Origin: Anaerolineales bacterium
GTDB lineage: Bacteria; Chloroflexota; Anaerolineae; Anaerolineales; UBA6663
Length of the DNA: 10,757 nt
Direction: 5' to 3'
NCBI GenBank assembly: GCA_017999235.1
Contig: JAGOBN010000067.1
Coordinates: forward strand, 1 to 10,757
Part shown: positions 1 through 5,531 of the stretch, in pieces
How positions within the stretch are numbered: position 1 is the first letter of the stretch
Layout: every line of letters starts with the position of its first letter
Notes under the pieces: generated by a model
Database searches by the model: none
Told to the model about the DNA's origin: nothing
What the model saw: the letters and a program-made list of their open reading frames with translations, nothing else
Translations under genes and position numbers: made by a program

Positions 1-1
1 C

Positions 2-1105
2 ACCCAGCCCCCGGCGCCCACCGAAGCGGCGCGCTCCATTTTCCCGCCCGTCGGCGCCGACGAGTGGCAGAAGGGGTCGGCCGACGCCCGCCTGACCATC
101 ATCGAATACGCCGACTATCAGTGACCGTACTGCGCCAGTGTCGCGCCCGTGTTGGCGCGGCTCACCGAGCAGTACCCGAACGATGTGCGCTGGGTCTACC
201 GCCATTTCCCGCTGGACGGCCATGATAAAGCCCAGCTCGCGGCCGAAGCGGCTGAGGCGGCCGGCGCCCAGGACAAATTCTGGGAGATGGATGAACTGCT
301 GTTTGCCGAGCAGAGCCTGTGGACGGGCTTGAGCGCCGCCGATTTCCGGCTGAAGCTGACCGAGTACGCCACCCGGATCGGCCTGGATGAGGCGCGGTTC
401 GCGGCGGACCTGGACGGCGGCGCTTTCACGGCCAAGGTCCGGGCCGCCTTCGACGCCGCCACGAACATCACCCTGCCGGATGGCAGCGTCACCAGCCTGC
501 CCGGCACGCCGTTCTTTGTGGTCAACGACCAGCCGTATCAGGGGCCGGCCGCCTACTGGGCGTTTGAAGCGCTGATCAAGCTGGAGCTGCTCAAGGACCG
601 GCAATTCAGCGCGCCGGAAGAAGTGATCGACCCGTTCAAGCGTTATACCGCCACGCTCAAGACCGCCCAGGGCGACATCGTGGTGGAACTCTACGCCGAG
701 CAGGCGCCCATCACGGTGAACAACTTCGTCTTCCTGGCGCGCCAGGGCTGGTTCGACGGCGCGCCCTTTCACCGCGTCCTGCCCGGCTTTGTGGCGCAGA
801 CCGGCGATCCCACCGGCACCGGCTACGGCGGGCCCGGTTACTACATCAAGAATGAGATTGTGCCGGAGCTGAAGTTCGACGCGGCCGGCGTGCTGGGCAT
901 GGCCAACTCCGGCGCCGACACCAACGGCAGCCAATTCTTCATCACCCTGGCGCCGGCCGCCAACCTGGACGGGCAGTACACAGTCTTTGGCCAAGTCCTG
1001 CAAGGCTTGGACGTCGTCCAGGCCCTGACGCCGCGCGATCCGCAGCAGAACCCGGAGGCGCCCCCCGGCGACCTCCTCTTATCCGTTGTTATCGAGGAGC
1101 AATAA
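2..1105 (+). CDS. Probable selenoprotein: DsbA-like thioredoxin domain fused to cyclophilin PPIase (5' partial, in-frame UGA)
   Basis: The frame is open from the left edge to TAA 1103-1105 (367 codons visible) except for one TGA at 122-124. The segment before it reads LTIIEYADYQ and the segment after reads PYCASVAPVL, so the TGA replaces the first Cys of a DsbA-type CPYC active site (UPYC); the resolving Cys is codon 131-133. The thioredoxin fold continues with RWVYRHFPLDGHDKA and the cis-proline loop GTPFF (503-517), as in the DsbA/Thioredoxin_4 family. A complete cyclophilin domain follows from about 644, with FHRV, GFVAQTGD and NGSQFFI motifs; the CypA Trp121 position is Asn (NLDG). The protein probably acts outside the membrane as a thiol oxidoreductase plus prolyl isomerase; a Pro/Ala-rich stretch at the visible N-terminus resembles a linker after an export or lipid anchor that lies outside the window. 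The only later start, GTG 149, has no Shine-Dalgarno sequence and would discard the active site. Selenocysteine is inferred; a nonsense mutation is the alternative. Confidence 0.87.
122..124 (+). other. In-frame UGA, probable selenocysteine codon
   Basis: TGA stands at the position of the first, nucleophilic Cys of the CxxC motif, the site where Sec most often replaces Cys in thioredoxin-fold selenoproteins. Sequence on both sides is intact, conserved-looking DsbA-like protein. Reassigned UGA is unlikely because the genes ending at 3230, 3887 and 5523 and the DedA gene all use TGA as stop, while Trp is written TGG throughout. No selA, selB, selC or selD lies in the window, so decoding capacity cannot be confirmed here. 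Confidence 0.82.
140..161 (+). promoter_or_regulatory. Candidate bacterial SECIS hairpin
   Basis: Bases 140-147 pair with 154-161 (8 bp including one U-G pair) around a six-base loop CGTGTT. The loop begins 23 nt after the TGA at 122-124. Bacterial SECIS elements lie inside the coding region just downstream of UGA, with a small apical loop about 16-37 nt away and a G among its first loop bases; here the second loop base is G. A competing stem, 132-137 with 153-158 around a 15-base loop, is also possible. Bacterial SECIS sequences are poorly conserved and GC-rich DNA folds easily, so this is supporting evidence only. Confidence 0.55.
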
Positions 1106-1110
1106 CCCCT

Positions 1111-1746
1111 ATGTCCACCCTGTCCCTGCGCGCCGGCCTGGCCGCGCTCGCACTCCTGGGCCTGGCCGCCTGCAGCCCGGCCGCCACCCCGGCGCCGGCC
1201 GCTGGATCCGCCGGCAATCCCGCGGCCGCCAAGACCACCCAGTGGTCGGCCGAGCCGGCCATGCAAATCGACGCCAACAAGCAGTATGTCGCCACCATCG
1301 ACACCGTTAAAGGCAAGATTGTGGTGGAACTCCTGCCCAAAATCGCGCCGCGGACCGTCAACAGCTTTGTCTTCCTGGCTCGCCAGGGCTTCTATGACGG
1401 CGTTACCTTTCACCGGGTGCTCTCGGGGTTCATGGCCCAGGGCGGCGACCCCACCGGAACCGGCCTGGGCGGGCCGGGCTATGAATTCCCCAACGAAACC
1501 GACCCCAGCGTGACTTTTAACCAGGCCGGCCTGCTGGCCATGGCCAACGCCGGCCCGGACACTAACGGCAGCCAGTTCTTTATCACCTACGACGCCACGC
1601 CGCACCTGGACGGCGGCTACACCATTTTCGGCCGCGTGACGAGCGGCCTGGAAGTGGCGCTGGCTCTGACCCCGCGCGACCCGCAGGCGGACCCCAACGC
1701 GCCGCCCGGCGATGTGATCAACACCATCACCATCGAAGAAAAATAA
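1111..1746 (+). CDS. Cyclophilin-type peptidyl-prolyl cis-trans isomerase, lipoprotein
   Basis: Encodes 211 residues. It begins with a lipoprotein signal: basic Arg7, a hydrophobic stretch, and the lipobox LAAC with Cys21 as the expected lipidation site, followed by a Pro/Ala-rich linker to about residue 44. Residues 59-210 form one cyclophilin domain that catalyses prolyl cis-trans isomerisation, probably on extracytoplasmic proteins. Catalytic positions match CypA spacing: Arg102, Phe107 and Gln110 in the FHRV...GFMAQ block, then NGSQFFI. The CypA Trp121 position is His (HLDG), as in many bacterial cyclophilins with low cyclosporin affinity. GAGGAG at 1094-1099 supports the ATG at 1111. It lies 5 bp after the upstream selenoprotein candidate, so the two are probably co-transcribed. 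Its domain closely resembles the cyclophilin half of that neighbour, down to the shared LTPRDPQ near the C-terminus, which suggests tandem duplication. Confidence 0.95.
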   Translation: MSTLSLRAGLAALALLGLAACSPAATPAPAAGSAGNPAAAKTTQWSAEPAMQIDANKQYVATIDTVKGKIVVELLPKIAPRTVNSFVFLARQGFYDGVTFHRVLSGFMAQGGDPTGTGLGGPGYEFPNETDPSVTFNQAGLLAMANAGPDTNGSQFFITYDATPHLDGGYTIFGRVTSGLEVALALTPRDPQADPNAPPGDVINTITIEEK

Positions 1747-1774
1747 GCGCCTTCAGAGCAGGGCAGTTAAACGG

Positions 1775-1809
1775 CGCCGGCCCTTCCGCATGGAAGGGCC
1801 GGCGTTTTT
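1775..1809 (+). terminator. Intrinsic terminator after the cyclophilin genes
   Basis: A perfect 13-bp inverted repeat (1775-1787 with 1792-1804) surrounds a four-base loop GCAT and is followed directly by TTTTT at 1805-1809. It lies 28 bp after the cyclophilin stop. The convergent DedA gene ends at 1827 on the other strand, so the hairpin may act in both directions; on the minus strand it is followed only by the weaker GTTTAA, so termination there should be less efficient. Confidence 0.93.
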
Positions 1810-1826
1810 CTTGGGACGCGGGACGC

Positions 1827-2501
1827 TCAGTCGTTGGCGGGCGCGGGCGAGCTGGCGGGAGCTTTGCGGCTGCGGATGACTTCCCAGACCGCCGGCAGCA
1901 CCGAAATGGCGATGATGGCCATGATGACCAGCGAGAAGTTTTCCTTCACAATCGGCAGGTTGCCGAAGAAATAACCGCCCAGCGTGAACAGCGCCGTCCA
2001 TATGATCCCGCCCACCACGTTATAGGTGACGAAGTGGCCGTAATTCATCCGGCCCACCCCGGCCACAAACGGCGCAAAGGTCCGGATAATGGGGATAAAG
2101 CGCGCTAGGATGATGGTCTTGCCGCCATGTTTCTCATAAAAGGCGTGCGTGCGATCCAGGTACTCGCGCTTTAGAAAGCGTGAGTTGGTGCTGAAGACGC
2201 GCGGGCCAATGTAATGACCGATCCAGTAATTGACGGTATCGCCCAGGATTGCCGCCGCCGTCAGCAGGGCAAACAGCACCCACACATTGAACGAGCCCAA
2301 GGCCGCCAGCGAGCCGGCCGCGAACAACAGCGAGTCGCCCGGCAAAAAGGGCATAATGACCACGCCGGTCTCGACAAAGATCACCAGGAACAGCAGGGCA
2401 TAGCTCCAGACCCCCATGCTGCGGACGATCACATCCAGGTGGGTATCCATGTGCAGGATAAAATCAACAAACCAGGCGATCAAACCAGTAATGGCTTCCA
2501 T
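1827..2501 (-). CDS. DedA/SNARE-associated (VTT domain) family membrane protein
   Basis: Encodes 224 residues from ATG 2499-2501 on the minus strand. The frame stays open further upstream, but AAGGAG on the minus strand (2515-2520), 13 bases before this ATG, and the start of recognisable family sequence support the shorter form. It is a polytopic inner-membrane protein. DedA hallmarks are Glu44 in [15 protein letters not shown] (residues 42-56), Asp88 in the next hydrophobic segment, and the F-x-R-x-x-P-x-x-R block with Arg134 and Arg140, followed by FAPFVAG. DedA proteins are linked to flipping or recycling of polyprenyl phosphate and phospholipids and to proton-dependent membrane homeostasis; the exact substrate cannot be read here. 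The last 14 or so residues are a hydrophilic Ala/Pro/Ser tail. It is transcribed divergently from the signalling/glycosylation operon. Confidence 0.94.
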   Translation of the reverse strand: MEAITGLIAWFVDFILHMDTHLDVIVRSMGVWSYALLFLVIFVETGVVIMPFLPGDSLLFAAGSLAALGSFNVWVLFALLTAAAILGDTVNYWIGHYIGPRVFSTNSRFLKREYLDRTHAFYEKHGGKTIILARFIPIIRTFAPFVAGVGRMNYGHFVTYNVVGGIIWTALFTLGGYFFGNLPIVKENFSLVIMAIIAISVLPAVWEVIRSRKAPASSPAPAND

Positions 2502-2769
2502 AGACGACCTAACACTCCTTGTGAATTTGCTTGAACCCACTCCGCGCCCGGTCTGCTTTGGGCCGGCTCCCCGGCGCCGGTTTCTCGGGCCGCGGGACAC
2601 CTTGGTTGGCGAAGCGATCGGGAGACATCCTAAGGCCGGGCAGGTTGCGCGGCCAGCCAAAGCGGAGTAAAACTGTGGCGGCGCAGGATTAGCGGGCATT
2701 ATAGCGGGAAAATTCGGCCGCCCGGATAGGAGGAAAGTCGCCCTGCAGCTTGTCTTATCGTCAATTCAC
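2502..2769. other. Divergent intergenic region and DedA leader
   Basis: This is most of the 357 bp between the start of the DedA gene (-) and the TTG start of the Roadblock gene (+). No credible gene lies here. It holds a possible minus-strand promoter (-10 at 2698-2703) that would give DedA a leader of roughly 190 nt. The leader is GC-rich, with several self-complementary patches (around 2560-2595), but I could not match it to a known riboswitch class. The forward promoter lies just to the right. Confidence 0.5.
2698..2703 (-). promoter_or_regulatory. Possible -10 box for the DedA gene
   Basis: The minus strand reads a perfect TATAAT here, in one of the few AT-rich patches of the intergenic region. 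No convincing -35 box sits 16-18 bp upstream (the sequence there is a GC-rich CCGGG patch), and there is no TGn extension, so the assignment is weak. Confidence 0.35.
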
Positions 2770-2798
2770 TTGACAGCCCATTTTCGCTATGCTACATT
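2770..2798 (+). promoter_or_regulatory. Sigma-70-type promoter of the Roadblock-V4R-response regulator-glycosylation operon
   Basis: A perfect TTGACA -35 box (2770-2775) is separated by exactly 17 bp from TACATT (2793-2798, four of six consensus bases). It lies in an AT-rich dip about 60 bp before the TTG start of the Roadblock gene. Transcription would begin near 2805, giving a leader of about 55 nt. I see no other comparable promoter before the following four genes, which are spaced 39 bp or less apart. Confidence 0.75.
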
Positions 2799-2858
2799 AC
2801 CGCGCGCTTAGCCCACAGCAATGCGCTCATTTCCTTCCTGGCCCAGGAGGACGCAGCC

Positions 2859-3230
2859 TTGACCAAGTCCCGTACTGAACTGATGGTAGAACGCCTGCGC
2901 GATATGCAGGTGAGCAGCCCCGATATTGAAGCCTCGGCGGTGGTCAGCGTGGATGGCTTGCCCATCGCCACGGCCCTGCCGCGCGAAGTGGAAGAAGACC
3001 GCGTCTCCGCGATGTCAGCGGCGATGCTCTCGCTCGGTGAGCGGATCGCGTCTGAACTGGGCCGCGGGGCCCTGACCGAGGTGTACATTAAGGGCGAGAA
3101 AGGCTACGTCATCCTGCAGTCGGTGGGGACCGAAGCCGTGCTGACGGTGCTCGCGCGCGAGGGCGCCAAAATGGGCCTGGTGTTCCTGGATATGCGCCGC
3201 GCGGCCGAAGACCTGGCCAAGCTCGTCTGA
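2859..3230 (+). CDS. Roadblock/LC7 domain protein
   Basis: Encodes 123 residues starting at TTG 2859, fixed by AGGAGG at 2845-2850, eight bases upstream. A short N-terminal helix is followed by one Roadblock/LC7 fold: the segment ASAVVSVDGLPIA (about residues 25-37), a helix with AMSAAMLSLGERIASELG, then the strands VYIKGEKGYVILQSVG and AVLTVLAREGAKMGLVFLDM. In bacteria these small cytoplasmic proteins often work with small Ras-like GTPases (for example MglB with MglA) or as dimeric scaffolds. No GTPase gene is present in the window. It is first in the operon, 24 bp before the V4R gene, so the two products may act together. Its ligand or partner is not evident. Confidence 0.93.
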   Translation: MTKSRTELMVERLRDMQVSSPDIEASAVVSVDGLPIATALPREVEEDRVSAMSAAMLSLGERIASELGRGALTEVYIKGEKGYVILQSVGTEAVLTVLAREGAKMGLVFLDMRRAAEDLAKLV

Positions 3231-3254
3231 GCGCCGCCCAGCGGGAGTTCGAGC

Positions 3255-3887
3255 GTGGACCCTATCGCCAAAAGCGGCCTCCACTACCCTAACCGGATTG
3301 CGCGCATCTACCTCCAGGCGATGGAGGAGATCATGGGCAAGAATGGCTTGAACGCCATTCTGAACATGGCCAATCTCAAGCATCTGATCGACAACTACCC
3401 GCCGGAAAACCTGGACCGGGAATTTGACTTCGCCGATTACTCCTCGCTGAACGGCGCGCTGGAGGAGATGTACGGCCCGCGCGGCGGCCGGGGCTTGGCG
3501 CAGCGCGCCGGCCGCGCCTCCTTCGCCCAGGGCCTGCGCAATTTTGGCGCGCTGGCCGGCGCCGGCGACCTGGCTTTCAAAGTCCTGCCGCTGCCCGCCA
3601 AGCTCAAGCTCGGCATCCCGGCCATGGCCAAGATCTTCTCCTCGGTCAGTGATCAAAAGAGCACCGTGGAGGAGACCCCGGACGAATTCATCTACACGAT
3701 GAAACCCTGCCCGGTGTGCTGGGGCCGCAAGAGCGACAAGCCCATGTGCTACGCCGGCATCGGCCTGCTGCAAGAAGGCCTGAAGTGGGTCTCCGGCGGC
3801 CACGAGTTCAAAGTCTTCGAAACCAAGTGCGTGGCCTGCGGCGACGACGCCTGCGTGCTGGTAGTCCCCAAAGAGCCAACCAGCTGA
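3255..3887 (+). CDS. V4R (4-vinyl reductase-type) domain protein with six-cysteine cluster
   Basis: Encodes 210 residues from GTG 3255, with GGAG at 3244-3247 seven bases upstream. The N-terminal part (to about residue 75) is a helical region with the signature IYLQAMEEIMGKNGLNAIL. The C-terminal part matches V4R small-ligand-binding domains, which sense aromatic or other small molecules or bind metal in regulators. Cysteines sit at 152, 155, 165, 192, 195 and 200, in CPVC...C and CVACGDDAC patterns, which suggests a bound metal; the metal is inference. The Gly/Arg/Ala-rich stretch at about 76-125 looks like a flexible insert. No DNA-binding or catalytic domain is present, so it probably acts as a sensor or partner. 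It lies between the Roadblock gene and a response regulator, implying a shared signalling role. Confidence 0.88.
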   Translation: MDPIAKSGLHYPNRIARIYLQAMEEIMGKNGLNAILNMANLKHLIDNYPPENLDREFDFADYSSLNGALEEMYGPRGGRGLAQRAGRASFAQGLRNFGALAGAGDLAFKVLPLPAKLKLGIPAMAKIFSSVSDQKSTVEETPDEFIYTMKPCPVCWGRKSDKPMCYAGIGLLQEGLKWVSGGHEFKVFETKCVACGDDACVLVVPKEPTS

Positions 3888-3897
3888 GCCGGCGGCC

Positions 3898-4749
3898 ATG
3901 AGCGCGCGGCCGACTCTGCTCATCGTCGAGGACGAGCCCAACCTGGCCCGGCTGCTGGTCGAGTTCTTCGACGCCCAGGGCTATGCCGCCCAGGCCGTGG
4001 AGGCGGGGCTGGAAGCCGTCGATCTGTGCTGGGAGAACCCGCCCCAGCTGGCGCTGCTCGATATCCACCTGCCCGACATCACCGGTTACGACATCGCCCA
4101 ACGGCTGCGCGCCAGCCGCCGCACACGCGAGATCCCCGTCATCTTCCTCACCAGCCACCGCGGCCGCGCCGACCGGCTGCAAGGGCTGGCCCTGGGCGCC
4201 GTGGACTACATCGCCAAACCGTTTGATCTGCAAGAGTTGGAGCTGCGCGTCCGCAACGCATTACAGCGCCGGCAGGTCTCCGCTCAGGCGCGGTATGATC
4301 CGATCACGGGGCTGCCGGAAGGGGACCTGGTGGACGAGCACCTGCGGCTGCTGGCCGGCCAGGCGGAGGGGGCCGCGATCGTGGTTACGGTGCGCCACTT
4401 GGAGCGCTTTCAGGAGGCGTATGGGTTTGTGGCGGCGGCGGATGTCCTGCGCGCGGTCAGCCTCAAGCTCAGCCGCGTGGCCGAGACCACGGCCGTCGCT
4501 TTCGTGGGCGTGCTGGAAACCGGGTGTTTTGTGATGCTCACCCTGCGGGCCGACGTCCCCGCGGTCAGCCGCGCCCTGCAGGCCGAGATCAGCCAGACGT
4601 TGGAGTATTTTTATCCGCTTGAGGACCGCCCGGACCCCCTGGACACCGAACGCCACTTGAACCTCAAGGCGGCCAGTGTGAGCTTGGCCGCCGATGCCGC
4701 CCAAGACCAGACCGCCTTGCGGCGGCTCCTCGTGCAGGCCGGCCGGTAA
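3898..4749 (+). CDS. Response regulator: receiver domain plus degenerate GGDEF-like domain
   Basis: Encodes 283 residues from ATG 3898, 10 bp after the V4R gene. Residues 5-122 are a complete CheY-like receiver: acidic pair Glu11/Asp12, phosphoacceptor Asp55 (LALLDIHLPD), Thr85 and Lys107 (KPF). Residues 133-283 resemble a diguanylate cyclase fold. The entry motif DPITGLP (134-140) is like the D-x-L-T-G-L-x of GGDEF domains, but the catalytic GG(D/E)EF loop is replaced by GVLETGCFVML (204-214). Synthesis of c-di-GMP is therefore not expected; it may bind a partner or nucleotide instead. No histidine kinase lies in the window. The same locus carries a c-di-GMP riboswitch at 9875-9988, so a link to c-di-GMP signalling is possible but unproven. 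Confidence 0.87.
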   Translation: MSARPTLLIVEDEPNLARLLVEFFDAQGYAAQAVEAGLEAVDLCWENPPQLALLDIHLPDITGYDIAQRLRASRRTREIPVIFLTSHRGRADRLQGLALGAVDYIAKPFDLQELELRVRNALQRRQVSAQARYDPITGLPEGDLVDEHLRLLAGQAEGAAIVVTVRHLERFQEAYGFVAAADVLRAVSLKLSRVAETTAVAFVGVLETGCFVMLTLRADVPAVSRALQAEISQTLEYFYPLEDRPDPLDTERHLNLKAASVSLAADAAQDQTALRRLLVQAGR

Positions 4750-4788
4750 ACGGCCGCCGCCGGCGTCCCCGTCTGTTAGGTGCCACGC

Positions 4789-5523
4789 ATGAACGTGACC
4801 GTAGTTGTGCCGACCTACAACGAGGTCGATAACTTAACCGCGTTGGCCGAAGCCTTGTGGAGCCTGCCGCTGGCCCCGCACCTGCTGGTGGTGGATGACG
4901 CCTCGCCGGATGGCACCGGGCAATTGGCCGAGCAACTGCGCGCCGCCCATCCCCGCCAACTGAGCGTCCTCCACCGGGCCGGCAAACTGGGGCTGGGCAC
5001 CGCCTACATCACCGGCTTTCGCCAGGCGCTGGCGGCCGGCGCCGATGTGATCATCCAGATGGACGCCGATTTCTCCCACTCCCCCAGCTATTTGCCGGCG
5101 TTGGTGGAGCGCCTGGCCGAGTACGATGTCGTCGTCGGGTCACGCTATGTTCCCGAAGGCAAACTCGATGAGCAGTGGGAGCCCGGCCGCGTGCTGCTCT
5201 CCGCCTGGGCCAACTTCTACGCGCGCACCCTGCTCGGCATCCGGGTCAAAGACGCCACCGCCGGTTTCAAAGCCTGGCGGGCGGCCACCCTCGCCGGCCT
5301 GGGCCTGGACCGGATCCGCTCCAACGGCTATGTGTTCCAGGTGGAGATGGCGTATGTGACCGAGCAGCTGGGCTACCACGCGCTGGAGCTGCCGATCTAT
5401 TTTGAAGACCGGCGCATCGGCCGCTCCAAGATGGATATCCCCACCAAACTGGAAGCCGCCTGGCGGGTCTGGGAAGTGCGCTGGCGGCACCGCCGGCTGA
5501 CCCCGCGGGATCGCCGCGCCTGA
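4789..5523 (+). CDS. Polyprenyl-phosphate mannose/glucose synthase (Dpm1-like GT2 glycosyltransferase)
   Basis: Encodes 244 residues from ATG 4789; TTAGG at 4776-4780 fits this start better than GTG 4780. It is a single GT2 (GT-A fold) domain that transfers a sugar from a nucleotide sugar to polyprenyl phosphate on the cytoplasmic face. Dpm1 hallmarks appear in order: PTYNE (8-12), DDASPDGT (36-43), QMDADFSH (90-97, with the metal-binding DAD), [28 protein letters not shown] and [11 protein letters not shown]. There are no C-terminal membrane helices, unlike bacterial CsbB/GtrB-type enzymes. The gene sits 39 bp after the response regulator and 8 bp before the YfhO-flippase fusion gene, so its lipid-linked sugar is probably the donor for that protein. 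The sugar identity cannot be read from sequence. Confidence 0.93.
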   Translation: MNVTVVVPTYNEVDNLTALAEALWSLPLAPHLLVVDDASPDGTGQLAEQLRAAHPRQLSVLHRAGKLGLGTAYITGFRQALAAGADVIIQMDADFSHSPSYLPALVERLAEYDVVVGSRYVPEGKLDEQWEPGRVLLSAWANFYARTLLGIRVKDATAGFKAWRAATLAGLGLDRIRSNGYVFQVEMAYVTEQLGYHALELPIYFEDRRIGRSKMDIPTKLEAAWRVWEVRWRHRRLTPRDRRA

Positions 5524-5531
5524 ACGCCCCG

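Noticed and set aside
122..124. UGA read through because of a reassigned genetic code
   Set aside because: Other genes in the window end with TGA at the expected family lengths, and Trp is always TGG.
149..1105. GTG 149 as the true start of the first gene
   Set aside because: It has no Shine-Dalgarno sequence, lies inside a hairpin loop, and would remove the conserved N-terminal DsbA segment and active site, which are readable in the same frame up to the left edge.
3015..3941. Minus-strand open frame (308 codons) opposite the V4R gene
   Set aside because: No family resemblance; the + strand genes here have ribosome sites, tight spacing and conserved motifs.
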